From assembly GCA_017465145.1 (NCBI GenBank), contig JAFTWU010000004.1, positions 58,403 to 122,402 on the forward strand: a stretch of DNA of 64,000 nt, given 5' to 3'. The stretch is from Clostridia bacterium (GTDB lineage: Bacteria > Bacillota > Clostridia > Christensenellales > Borkfalkiaceae). The translations under genes and the position numbers were made by a program. How positions within the stretch are numbered: position 1 is the first letter of the stretch; every line of letters starts with the position of its first letter. Shown in pieces: positions 50,415-58,377 of this stretch. The notes under the pieces were generated by a model, which worked only from the letters and a program-made list of their open reading frames with translations, did not search any database and was not told the origin of the DNA.

Positions 50415-50532
50415 ATCTCCTTAATTTTTTATTTGTGCGGATACAATGTCCTCTTTCCTGATGGCAGAACACCAATAAACTACATCTCAATAGATGCGTT
50501 GTGTTTGTTAGTAAATCTTTAACCATAAACCA
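50386..50532 (-). CDS. 48-residue small ORF with strong ribosome site
   Basis: GTG start at 50532 with AGGAGG (50539-50544) six bases upstream. The product is MVYGKDLLTNTTHLLRC followed by a basic C-terminal half rich in Arg/Lys (TNKKLRRFEKTLFRRI). It overlaps the next gene (TTG 50414) by 29 nt in another frame. The strong Shine-Dalgarno without any other usable frame is the main support; no similarity known. It may be a leader for coupled translation. Confidence 0.45.
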   Translation of the reverse strand, partial: WFMVKDLLTNTTHLLRCSLLVFCHQERGHCIRTNKKLRRFEKTLFRRI

Positions 50533-50594
50533 CAATTTTCCTCCTTAATTTTTTTGGTTATGTACTGATAAAATAAATAGACACTTGGCATCAG

Positions 50595-51371
50595 TTAAAT
50601 CCAAATGTCCGAAGTTATAGGCATAACGTCGTAGTCGTCGCCTTCTTTACGATTAAAGCGTTTTATCTGTTCTTTAGACGTGTACTTTAATCTTGACAAG
50701 CTTTCGCCACGTTCAGCTCCATACCTATAAGATATTTCGTTATAAAATCTTTCTTGTAGGTCAGAATAAGACGTTAAACCGCCACGCAGTTTCCAAAATT
50801 CAGAGTGGCAAAGTAGTGGCTTTACGTCGCTATGTATTGTGCGATAAATAGGCTCGCCGTCATCATCTCGCAGTTGCAATCTGCTTCCACATTGAGAAAA
50901 TTCGTTTCCACAAACCTTTCTTTGCCAACTGTTCGTTAGTGGCAAGTAATATACGAAAAGGTTTCTTCGGTTTGGCTCGGTAACGATAATGGCGCAAATG
51001 ATGTTCGTATCAGTTTGCTTGTAGCCAATAGTTTCGATTGCAAAAGCATAGCATCTTTTGAAATACGCTAATATTTCGTATTCGTCAGGGAAATCGTCCC
51101 AAAATTCGTGGTTGCCACCAAACTGCAAACATTCTAATGCGATGTTCTTACCGCGATTAAAAAATCTTGCGTTGTGTTTGGTTTTAATTCGTATCCATTC
51201 TTGTTCAAAATTAGATGACATAGGTTTTAACCACTTCGTTTTATAAGTTTGTTCAACTTCTTTAAGATAATCGTCTTGTTCAGACAGTTCATCTTTCTTA
51301 AACGTTAGAACGGAAATAGTAGCGTGCTTGTCCCTTATAGGGGTTTCATAATATTCGTAATTCCAATTAAT
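50595..51371 (-). CDS. 258-residue protein of unknown function with apparent AUU start
   Basis: The first in-frame ATG (51221) has no ribosome site, but the frame stays open 50 codons upstream to ATT at 51371-51369, and AAAGGAGGTG (51379-51388) lies exactly 7 nt before it. No ATG, GTG or TTG occurs in frame between. The extra residues (INWNYEYYETPIRDKHATISV ...) look like real protein. The product is mixed alpha/beta, with aromatic and charged residues throughout (NRRNLFVYYLPLTNSWQRKV), no membrane segment and no family recognised. Function unknown; it lies upstream of the recombinase genes on the same strand. Confidence 0.7.
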   Translation of the reverse strand: MNWNYEYYETPIRDKHATISVLTFKKDELSEQDDYLKEVEQTYKTKWLKPMSSNFEQEWIRIKTKHNARFFNRGKNIALECLQFGGNHEFWDDFPDEYEILAYFKRCYAFAIETIGYKQTDTNIICAIIVTEPNRRNLFVYYLPLTNSWQRKVCGNEFSQCGSRLQLRDDDGEPIYRTIHSDVKPLLCHSEFWKLRGGLTSYSDLQERFYNEISYRYGAERGESLSRLKYTSKEQIKRFNRKEGDDYDVMPITSDIWI

Positions 51372-51404
51372 AGTTTTTCACCTCCTTTTTGTTTTTTAAG
51401 GGCA

Positions 51405-51441
51405 TAAAAAGAACGACAACCTGTTCATTAGGTCATCGTTC
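51405..51441 (-). terminator. Terminator of the sigma-like gene
   Basis: On the minus strand a stem GAACGA/TCGTTC with an inner CCT/AGG helix (51411-51441) is followed by TTTTT. It ends the HTH gene transcript before the AUU-start gene. Confidence 0.6.
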
Positions 51442-51505
51442 AGAATTGCTCCCTCCACTTATAAGCCACGAGAAGAAGTAAAATATTAGTAAATTTGAAA
51501 ACTTT

Positions 51506-52552
51506 TTAAAAATAATTTAATTTTTTTAGTGTCTTGCCTGAATAGAAGCGGTAAAACTGCTTTATTCGTCTAGTACGAATATTAACTATGATAGGATAAA
51601 TACGCTTTTCGTAATATTCTTCGGGTGATATATTTACACGCTTTGCAAGTTTCTCCACAGCGGTATATAAGCCGTCTGCCGCTTTATTATTACCGTGTAA
51701 TCCACGTTCTCTACGACATTCAACTTCGGTAATTAAACGGATATATACAATTTGTACCAAAGGAACTGCATCAGCATAGTTTTGTAAAAACCAAGCAAGC
51801 TCTTGGTCGCTTGCCTTTGATAGATACTCTGACTTTTCTTTTTCAAGCGCTTCCTCGTTATATAGGTAGTATCTAATAGAAAAACGGACGAACTCGCCTA
51901 AACTATAATACCAATAAAGGAAGTGGGCTATATCGTTAGGATGGAGATGTCTTAATACATATTCCATTTCTACGTCTAAGAACATCGGCATTTCCAACTT
52001 TTTAGTAAACAAGTTCCAACACTTCCAAAGGTATTCGGGACAATTAGTTTTTATAGCTGTAGTTTGCTCTGCATAATCGTAGTTGTATTGTGCTTTGGCT
52101 TTAATCATTGAAACGTAGCCTTGTGTAACGTTTAATGTTTTAGCTATATTTTTTTGAGTAGCGCCATTCTCAAGCATTTTAAGAACTTTTTCTTCATCTT
52201 CGGTCAGTTGGTTATATAGGTCTTTTTTATAGTGGTAGTTTGCCACCTTTGTATCAATAGGGGTATCTTTAACGTGGAAGTTTTCTAGTTGCTTGGAGGT
52301 TAAACTCTCATCTTCCTCATCGAGAAGCTCAGTAGTATGGCGAACGTATTTATGTTCGTTGTTATATTCAATCCTATCTAATTCAATCAAAGCTTCCCAT
52401 TCTTTTTCGGTCACTTCAATCGTGACAAAGCCACGCCCACCCATATAAGCGGTGGCGCTTTCCATATCCTCGCAGGGATAATAGTACAGATATTTACCCT
52501 CAGTTTTAGCGGGTAGTTTTTTCTTGTTGTAATGATATGCTAACTTATCCAT
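51506..52552 (-). CDS. Sigma-70 region 4-like HTH protein
   Basis: 348 residues from the ATG at 52552; an in-frame TTG at 52582 would fall upstream of the -10 box and is rejected. Near residues 125-170, LTEDEEKVLKMLENGATQKNIAKTLNVTQGYVSMIKAKA is a sigma-factor/LuxR-type HTH with the usual T-Q-x-x-I-A-x-x-L-x-V-x-Q-x-x-V-S pattern. The N-terminal 90 residues and C-terminal 180 residues are not recognised; the C-terminal part is rich in aromatics. Encoded on an integrative element next to a C-protein-controlled restriction system, it probably regulates element functions. It may be read from a leaderless transcript. Confidence 0.65.
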   Translation of the reverse strand: MDKLAYHYNKKKLPAKTEGKYLYYYPCEDMESATAYMGGRGFVTIEVTEKEWEALIELDRIEYNNEHKYVRHTTELLDEEDESLTSKQLENFHVKDTPIDTKVANYHYKKDLYNQLTEDEEKVLKMLENGATQKNIAKTLNVTQGYVSMIKAKAQYNYDYAEQTTAIKTNCPEYLWKCWNLFTKKLEMPMFLDVEMEYVLRHLHPNDIAHFLYWYYSLGEFVRFSIRYYLYNEEALEKEKSEYLSKASDQELAWFLQNYADAVPLVQIVYIRLITEVECRRERGLHGNNKAADGLYTAVEKLAKRVNISPEEYYEKRIYPIIVNIRTRRIKQFYRFYSGKTLKKLNYF

Positions 52553-52558
52553 AGTCCT

Positions 52559-52567
52559 ATTATACCA
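52559..52567 (-). promoter_or_regulatory. Extended -10 promoter of the sigma-like gene
   Basis: Minus-strand TGGTATAAT; the TATAAT (52559-52564) ends six bases before the ATG, so the expected transcription start coincides with the start codon. No good -35 box is seen. Confidence 0.5.
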
Positions 52568-52674
52568 AAGTAAAGATGACAAGGTGTGTCATATTTATAA
52601 ACTTTTTAGAAGAATTTTAGTGGTGCGTTTTTCCCGAAAAAATGGTGCGGATTTCAACGCCTAAGCAGGTTAAG

Positions 52675-52726
52675 GAAATTGCACTAAATTGCAATTTCGA
52701 CTCTTAAACAAGTGGGAAACCCACTT
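52675..52726. other. Two hairpins between the sigma-like gene and the C-protein gene
   Basis: 52675-52683 with 52690-52698 (9 bp perfect, 6-nt loop), and 52710-52716 with 52720-52726 (7 bp, loop AAA, then TT). They may insulate the divergent transcripts. Confidence 0.5.
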
Positions 52727-52786
52727 TTAGCTTATCTCCACTATAAGTATATAATTTTATTATATAAGAGTCAAGCAAATAAGTCT

Positions 52787-52832
52787 ATGTGACTTAAAGT
52801 CCGTTGTGAAAAAAGTCACTTTTTGTTAAAAT
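52787..52832 (+). promoter_or_regulatory. C-boxes and promoter of the restriction-modification C/R operon
   Basis: Two controller-protein sites: GTGACTTAAAGTC (52789-52801) and GTGAAAAAAGTCAC (52806-52819), matching the GACT-N3-AGTC C-box arrangement known from PvuII and Esp1396I systems. The promoter is TTGTGA (52804-52809), 17-nt spacer, TAAAAT (52827-52832), so the right box overlaps the -35 and the left one lies upstream. In known systems the left site activates and the right one represses. Confidence 0.75.
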
Positions 52833-52860
52833 ATATCTATAAGAATTTAGGAGTATAAAA

Positions 52861-53067
52861 ATGGATGTAAAGATTTTAGTTGGTAAAAGAGTAAAAGAAC
52901 TACGCAACAAACTAGGCATAAGCCAAGAAGAACTTGCCGACTTAGCAGAATTAGATAGAACTTACATAACAAGCGTTGAGTGTGGTAGAAGAAACATCTC
53001 GATTGTTAATATTGAAAAGCTTGCTACTGCACTTAAAGTAACATTAAAAGAATTTTTTGATTTTTAG
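52861..53067 (+). CDS. Restriction-modification controller protein (XRE-type C protein)
   Basis: 68 residues, a bare XRE-type HTH: VKELRNKLGISQEELADLAELDRTYITSVECGRRNISIVNIEKLATALKV. The E-R/D-R-T-Y-I-S/T-x-x-E-x-G-x-R-N pattern is typical of C proteins. TAGGAG lies 7 nt before the ATG. The restriction gene follows 9 nt after its stop. It should bind the C-boxes upstream and delay expression of the nuclease until methylation is in place. Confidence 0.88.
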   Translation: MDVKILVGKRVKELRNKLGISQEELADLAELDRTYITSVECGRRNISIVNIEKLATALKVTLKEFFDF

Positions 53068-53076
53068 GAGTGTCAT

Positions 53077-53808
53077 ATGAATTATACATTAGAAGAATTT
53101 ATTGAAAGATTTACTCAAATTAGAGATATGGGCTGGATTACAACTCATAGAGCAGGACGAACAGGTATCGGTAAAACTCTTGAAGATTTATTAGGTATTG
53201 CCGAAAATAATATTCAAGGGCCGGACTTCGGTGACTATGAATTAAAATCAGCAAGAAAAAATTCTAATAGCATGTTAACTTTAATTACCAAGTCTCCGGA
53301 TACTAGGTCTGCAAACTCTGTGCTTAGACTCACATATGGATATAGTAGTAGCGCATACGATAATGATGAAAAAGTATTGCATTCCACATTAAATGCTGTA
53401 AATTTTACCCCAATTGCTAATACAGGACACTATTTGAAAGTAACGCCAGTTGATGATAGAATCTATATAGAAGACGAAGAAGGATTGACTGATATTTATT
53501 GGTCTATTGATATATTAAAAAGACAATTAGATAGAAAACTTGGAAATCGCTTTTTATATGTTAAAGCAGATAGTCGTGGTGTTGGTGCTAACGAACAATT
53601 CTTATTTGAGTCGGCTTATTTAGTAGAAGGTTTTAGTGCTGAAAAAATTATTGATTTACTAAATGCGGGGTCAATTTACGTTGACTTGCGTATTGGTCAG
53701 TATCATGGTGGTAGAAATGATGGCAAAACTCATGACCATGGTACAGGCTTGCGTATAAAAGAAAAAGACCAACCATTATTATTTGAACGTATTATTAAAT
53801 TGGTATAA
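53077..53808 (+). CDS. MvaI/BcnI-family type II restriction endonuclease
   Basis: 243 residues, close to MvaI (246). HRAGRTGIGKTLEDLLGI (residues 24-41) is the family block, and the catalytic set is E36, D50, E55 and K57 (PDFGDYELKSARK). MvaI and BcnI cut CCWGG and CCSGG as monomers; the target here cannot be read but should be a related five-base CC-x-GG-type site. It is linked by 9 nt to the C protein and faces its methyltransferase tail to tail. Confidence 0.85.
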   Translation: MNYTLEEFIERFTQIRDMGWITTHRAGRTGIGKTLEDLLGIAENNIQGPDFGDYELKSARKNSNSMLTLITKSPDTRSANSVLRLTYGYSSSAYDNDEKVLHSTLNAVNFTPIANTGHYLKVTPVDDRIYIEDEEGLTDIYWSIDILKRQLDRKLGNRFLYVKADSRGVGANEQFLFESAYLVEGFSAEKIIDLLNAGSIYVDLRIGQYHGGRNDGKTHDHGTGLRIKEKDQPLLFERIIKLV

Positions 53809-53810
53809 TC

Positions 53811-53839
53811 AAAAAGGAGTAGCCGTGCTACTCCTTTTT
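53811..53839. terminator. Bidirectional terminator between nuclease and methyltransferase genes
   Basis: A 13-bp perfect stem (53811-53823 with 53827-53839) with A- and T-runs. The methyltransferase stop codon lies inside it. Confidence 0.85.
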
Positions 53840-55246
53840 CAATACAACAACGGTTTCTGCCGTCATGGTTTTTACTCGAGCGCCAACCTCATTTGTTGGT
53901 GAATTTACAGATGGCATAACTTTATTAATTATTTTGCGATTAAATGAAAACAGGTGTTTTAACCCATATTTTACAGACATTTCTTCAATAATCTTATCCG
54001 TTAATAATTTTTCTAGTTTTACTGTCCTGTTTCCAACAACCCAAAATTGATAACTGTTTTTTGTCATTTTCTTTGTTATGGAGTATAGACACTTATCTAA
54101 ATCCACATAGAAACTAAACACATCGTCAGCTCTAAACATATCCTTTTCTGCTATTTTTTCTAATGTAGCAACGAGTGTCTGGCTTTGTAAGAAGGACCAT
54201 TGTTCTTTATGAGTGTATGGTTTTCCTCCTAACAAGTTCTTATCTATATTTGAAACTTCTTGCTGTGTAGTATAATCCAAATCCAACCATTGCAACGAAA
54301 GTCTACTAAATTGACCATAGGCAACAGTAGTTCTACTATCTCCGTATGGAGGAGAAGTTATAACTAAATCCACGCTATTATCCGGAACAGTTTCAAGTTT
54401 TCTTGTGTCATCAAAAGAAATGGTTACTTTTGACTTCGTTTGTGAACAAGCTTTAATAAAATCTTGCATTTTAGCCACGTTTCTATCTAAAATTTTATAA
54501 AACTCTGCGAAAACATTTGGCATAAAAGAGGCAACCTTTTCAGCCTTCATTCTAAATAACTTAAATTCGCCATTGCGAGTATTTGAAACTATTCTAACTG
54601 TTTCACTAAAAGCTAATAGTGTAAAGTTTTGTGCATTTAAATCAGTTACTTGTTTTATCTGGTTTTTAATCGTTTGCAAAAGAATTATAACTCTTGGAGT
54701 AAACCAAAAACCCAGATTTGAAAATGACTGGTAATTGAATTTTCTATTTTTGTTCTTAAAATAGTCGTTTATATACTTATCAGCACTATCGCCCCAACCT
54801 GTTTTTGCAGTGATGTCTAGATTAAGATCGTTCTTAATGTAATTATCAAAGTCATCTGCTACTTGATTAGATTTTTCTTCTATAGACTTAAGTTTTTTCT
54901 TAAACTCTTCAATAATAGATAACTGTTCCTCGGATAAAATAGTAGTTTTAACTTTACTCATTAGAACAGCTAAAGGATTAAGGTCTGTTCCATAAATTTG
55001 AGATACATTATCAAGCATCCCTTCAACCAAAACTGTGCCTGAACCCATAAAAGGGTCCATAAGTGTTTTTATATCAACATGCTTGTTTACGATTTTGAGG
55101 ATATTTTGAGAAATAGGATACACCATTGTTGCAGGATAATAATGCAACCCATGCGTTAAGTCACGTGTGGTTGACTCCTTAAAATCCCAAAAATCTAATG
55201 GTAAATTTTCAAATTCATTTTTTAAAAGCAAATCAATGTTTCCCAT
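53828..55246 (-). CDS. Type II DNA methyltransferase (probable N4-cytosine)
   Basis: 472 residues. The SAM motif DPFMGSGTVLVEGML is at residues 64-71, preceded by the HGLHYYPATM block, and the catalytic motif TSPPYGDS at 297-302. S/T-P-P-Y is the form used by N4-cytosine methyltransferases. The two motifs are far apart (about 230 residues), unlike the compact M.MvaI type, so the subgroup differs. It has its own promoter and protects host DNA from the adjoining nuclease. Confidence 0.85.
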   Translation of the reverse strand: MGNIDLLLKNEFENLPLDFWDFKESTTRDLTHGLHYYPATMVYPISQNILKIVNKHVDIKTLMDPFMGSGTVLVEGMLDNVSQIYGTDLNPLAVLMSKVKTTILSEEQLSIIEEFKKKLKSIEEKSNQVADDFDNYIKNDLNLDITAKTGWGDSADKYINDYFKNKNRKFNYQSFSNLGFWFTPRVIILLQTIKNQIKQVTDLNAQNFTLLAFSETVRIVSNTRNGEFKLFRMKAEKVASFMPNVFAEFYKILDRNVAKMQDFIKACSQTKSKVTISFDDTRKLETVPDNSVDLVITSPPYGDSRTTVAYGQFSRLSLQWLDLDYTTQQEVSNIDKNLLGGKPYTHKEQWSFLQSQTLVATLEKIAEKDMFRADDVFSFYVDLDKCLYSITKKMTKNSYQFWVVGNRTVKLEKLLTDKIIEEMSVKYGLKHLFSFNRKIINKVMPSVNSPTNEVGARVKTMTAETVVVLKKE

Positions 55247-55267
55247 TTTACATACCTCGACTAAATT

Positions 55268-55296
55268 ATTATATAATATTTTTCATGTAAAGTCAA
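55268..55296 (-). promoter_or_regulatory. Promoter of the methyltransferase gene
   Basis: Minus-strand TTGACT (55291-55296), 17-nt spacer, TATAAT (55268-55273). It is strong and separate from the C-box promoter, as expected for early methyltransferase expression. Confidence 0.75.
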
Positions 55297-55320
55297 CCCA
55301 TGAGATACCCTATGATATAC

Positions 55321-55349
55321 TTGAAAGATTTTAATTTTTATGTTATAAT
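55321..55349 (+). promoter_or_regulatory. Promoter of the Lamassu-like pair
   Basis: TTGAAA (55321-55326), 17-nt spacer, TATAAT (55344-55349), 30 nt before the start codon. Confidence 0.75.
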
Positions 55350-55378
55350 TTAGAAAAAGTATTATAAAGGACAAGTTT

Positions 55379-56461
55379 ATGGAGAACGAAATAATTAAAA
55401 AACTTAATATTGCAAAACCTAGAGAGTTCTCCGGAGCTAATACCGTTAATGCCTATAGTTTTCAATTGGATATTTGTGCATATCTTATTTTGGAATTGGT
55501 AAAACAGAAAAAAGATTTTGTTGCACTAGTTGACTATTTAGATGATATTGTAATTCTCGACGATGAAAAAAATCCTACCAGTATTATTTTTTACCAAGTA
55601 AAAACTTCTAAAAATGAAATTAGTATATCTCAAATAATTAGCAACAACTGGCTATCTTACATGGAAACCAATTTGAACAATTTTAAAGGTGTAAATGCAA
55701 AATCTATTTTTTTAACAGATTCTACTATAGAATTTTATAAAAGAGGATTAAAGACATCTCAAAATTATTCTTTCAGTGATTACACATTAACGAAGTTACA
55801 ACAATATTTAGAATATACTTGTACCCCTGCAGACAAAGCGTTAATAGAAACAAAGATTAAATCAAATTTAACAGATTCAACCAATTATAACAATTTGTAT
55901 ATATCTCGTACCAAATTTACAACAGCGGACCACGAAAATCAGCTTTTAGCAGAATTAACAAATTATTTGCAAGAGATTGATAATCGTATTGATTTAGCAG
56001 CTTTAAAAAGCATATATGATGGTTTCGTGTCTAAACTTAGAAGTCTTTGCGGAGAATCATACAAGCCCCCACTAATTGATTATGAGGATTTAAAGTTAAA
56101 AAAAGGATTCAGGACGTCTAACCTAATGGAGATATTTAACCGAGTAAAAAGTATGATGATACCTATAGATTTTCAAAATGTTTACAACTTTGCGACAACA
56201 ACATTAAATTATTCATTTAATAAAAATTTTATAAAATTAAAAGAAGAATATAGGGACTTTGGATTATATGCACAAAAAAATCAAGCTACATACAGTCTTA
56301 TTTTAAATACAATTTCGCAAATAGATATCTCGTCATGTAATACATCAAATTTGTTTGAAACAATTTACAACGTCCTAAACTCAAACGAAACCATATCTCA
56401 ATTGGAATTATTCAAGAAATATTACGAATATATTATTATTATCTTCATTTACAAGGTGTAA
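55379..56461 (+). CDS. DUF4297 (Cap4-type) nuclease, Lamassu LmuA-like effector
   Basis: 360 residues. The N-terminal 200 residues fit DUF4297: SGANTVNAYSFQLDICAYLILELV, an acidic VDYLDDIVILDD strand and the nuclease motif YQVKTSK (Q73-x-K75). This PD-(D/E)xK-type fold is the effector domain of Cap4 and of Lamassu LmuA. The C-terminal 160 residues are helical and not recognised. It is followed after 2 nt by an SMC/Rad50-like ATPase, the two-gene Lamassu layout. No cyclic-nucleotide synthase is present, which argues against a CBASS role. Confidence 0.75.
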   Translation: MENEIIKKLNIAKPREFSGANTVNAYSFQLDICAYLILELVKQKKDFVALVDYLDDIVILDDEKNPTSIIFYQVKTSKNEISISQIISNNWLSYMETNLNNFKGVNAKSIFLTDSTIEFYKRGLKTSQNYSFSDYTLTKLQQYLEYTCTPADKALIETKIKSNLTDSTNYNNLYISRTKFTTADHENQLLAELTNYLQEIDNRIDLAALKSIYDGFVSKLRSLCGESYKPPLIDYEDLKLKKGFRTSNLMEIFNRVKSMMIPIDFQNVYNFATTTLNYSFNKNFIKLKEEYRDFGLYAQKNQATYSLILNTISQIDISSCNTSNLFETIYNVLNSNETISQLELFKKYYEYIIIIFIYKV

Positions 56462-56463
56462 AA

Positions 56464-58149
56464 ATGAAAAGAATTATATTAAAAGAAGCTGAAATAATTG
56501 ACCCTATAAATAGAAAATTTTTTTCTACTACATTTAAGGATGGAATAAATGTTATCTCAAGTGAAGAAACTTCTAGAGGAAAAAGTTCTTTAGCTCGTAT
56601 CTTATACCATACACTTGGCGCCAACGCTCCCTATGATAAAAAATTTAAGGCTCCTGAAAAAATTTTCAGCGTAATTTTGTTATATGGAGAAATAGAATAT
56701 AAAATTATTAGATATAAGTTAACATACATCTGCTATAAAAATGGTATCATCGTTGAAAAAATAAGTTCCGATTATAAAAAACTTTCTCGATTCTTTGAGA
56801 ACGAATTTGGAATTAGTGTTTATTTAACGGATAAAAATAATGATTTTGATATAGCGCCAACAGCATTTTGTTTCATCCCTTATGTATTAGACCAAGATAA
56901 AAGTTGGAAAAGCAATGATTTACCATTTAATAACATGGGACAATTCTTAGATGCAAATCGAATTGATTTGTACTACTTTCATTTAAATATATTAAACGTA
57001 GAATATTACAAAATTAACAAGGATAAGATAATAACGGAAAAAAGAATTACAGATAAGCAAACAAGCATAGAATCCATGCTTGAGGAAATTAAAACATTAA
57101 AAGAGTATTATAACGTTGACAATATAGCATTAAACGAAGATGATGCAAAGGTCAATTTGGAAAACATGCGAATAGAACTTACGCACGCCATTGAAAAGAA
57201 TGTTTCAATCCAAACTCGATTAATGATTCTAGATGAAGAACTAATAAAATTAAATTCTCAAAAAAATGAAACTCAAAATTTGCTAGAAAGTTTGGTTAGA
57301 GAGCAAAAAGACATGCTCACAAAATCTATTAAATGTCCTAATTGTGAAATTGAAATAAATTTATCGGATTATGATGAGTTGAAATCTTCTTATAGTGTTG
57401 AATATTTGAAAGAAAGTCTAAAAAGCATTGATTATGATATACGAGCAAAGCGCGAAGAAAGAGATGTTCTTAAAAAAGAATATTTAGAATCTGTTGCTAT
57501 TTCAAATGGTATTAGAGATAGATATGATGCAGATAATGAATTATTTAAAAAATATGTGAAATTAAATGCGCTTACAAAAATGCTGGAAGATAGGGAAGTG
57601 GATGTTGCAAGAGTCATTGACGAAATTAATGGTTTGGAAAATTCTCTTATTGAGCTAAAAAGGAAATTAGATAAATATTCAATAAAAAAACTTGAGATTG
57701 GTAGCGAATTTAAAGATATATATTTGTCCAACCTTACTGGCCTAGGCGTAAAAAACATAACAAAGAGAGACATTACCACTTTTAAGAAAATCATATTAAG
57801 CGGAAATCAAGACCCTCGCTCTACATTAGCATTCTTATTCGCTTTTTTACAATTAAAACGAAAACTTAATCCTACGGGATTTTTATTGCCAATTGTAATA
57901 GACTCCCCATTTGAAGGCGATCCCGACATATACAATAAAACGGATATAATAAGAGATATTGTAAATAACTGTGGAGAAAATGAACAAATAATAATAGGTT
58001 TACGAAATGCAAAAGAATATTTTAAGGATGTTACTAGACCTTATAATATAATTGAGTTGGATACAGAAAAAGATTCGTTATTATCATCCATTAAATTCAA
58101 AGAAAATTTAACAAAAATGAACGCAATAATGTCCTTGTTTGGGCTATAA
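56464..58149 (+). CDS. Rad50/SMC-like ATPase, Lamassu LmuB-like
   Basis: 561 residues. The N-terminal P-loop reads SEETSRGKSSLARIL (residues 33-47); Gly39-Lys40-Ser41 are intact but the first glycine of Walker A is Glu34. A long coiled coil (about 185-420) is interrupted at 291-294 by CPNC, a single CxxC like the Rad50 zinc hook. LSGNQDPRSTLAFLFA near 443 is a degenerate ABC signature and LPIVIDSPFEGDPD near 478 the Walker B region with Ser-Pro in place of the usual Glu. Such proteins sense foreign DNA ends and release the nuclease partner. Short for the family. Confidence 0.75.
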   Translation: MKRIILKEAEIIDPINRKFFSTTFKDGINVISSEETSRGKSSLARILYHTLGANAPYDKKFKAPEKIFSVILLYGEIEYKIIRYKLTYICYKNGIIVEKISSDYKKLSRFFENEFGISVYLTDKNNDFDIAPTAFCFIPYVLDQDKSWKSNDLPFNNMGQFLDANRIDLYYFHLNILNVEYYKINKDKIITEKRITDKQTSIESMLEEIKTLKEYYNVDNIALNEDDAKVNLENMRIELTHAIEKNVSIQTRLMILDEELIKLNSQKNETQNLLESLVREQKDMLTKSIKCPNCEIEINLSDYDELKSSYSVEYLKESLKSIDYDIRAKREERDVLKKEYLESVAISNGIRDRYDADNELFKKYVKLNALTKMLEDREVDVARVIDEINGLENSLIELKRKLDKYSIKKLEIGSEFKDIYLSNLTGLGVKNITKRDITTFKKIILSGNQDPRSTLAFLFAFLQLKRKLNPTGFLLPIVIDSPFEGDPDIYNKTDIIRDIVNNCGENEQIIIGLRNAKEYFKDVTRPYNIIELDTEKDSLLSSIKFKENLTKMNAIMSLFGL

Positions 58150-58158
58150 CTTAAATTT

Positions 58159-58202
58159 AAAACTCAATTAAGAGTTCAATGAGTGAAGCACACACTCCGC
58201 CA
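58159..58202 (+). repeat. 44-bp motif ending CTCCGCCA, copy A
   Basis: Matches 58921-58963 at about 39 of 44 positions. It begins AAAACTC, with an AACTC/GAGTT hairpin, and ends CTCCGCCA, the same end as the attachment core. Confidence 0.7.
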
Positions 58203-58237
58203 AGGAAAATGGACACCGTATGGTGTCCATTTTCCTT
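58202..58237. terminator. 16-bp perfect hairpin after the ATPase gene
   Basis: 58202-58217 pairs with 58222-58237 around GTAT. No T-run follows, but the stem ends CCTTGTT; probable end of the defence-gene transcript or a structural site of the element end. Confidence 0.65.
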
Positions 58238-58254
58238 GTTGTGATAAGTTTTGC

Positions 58255-58268
58255 AAGAGGGATTTGAA
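58255..58268 (-). repeat. Inverted 14-bp copy of the tRNA-Ser T-arm
   Basis: AAGAGGGATTTGAA is the exact reverse complement of tRNA bases 48666-48679. It lies about 110 bp inside the right attachment core. No gene is supported in 58150-58408. Confidence 0.6.
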
Positions 58269-58377
58269 GGGAGCGTTAAAAAACAGTGGACACCCACCGT
58301 TTTAGCGACTGACCGAAGTATTTTGCAAAGCATTAGTTGGAGGGTTGCGTTTTTTTGCTTTGCAAAATGCAAGACCT

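Noticed and set aside
55379-56461. CBASS effector Cap4
   Set aside because: The nuclease domain is shared, but there is no CD-NTase gene, and the partner is an SMC/Rad50-like ATPase.
58157-58372. Minus-strand ORF of 71 codons ending in SLIELLIEF
   Set aside because: It covers the hairpin, inverted T-arm and repeat copy A at the element's right end; no ribosome site and no protein-like composition.
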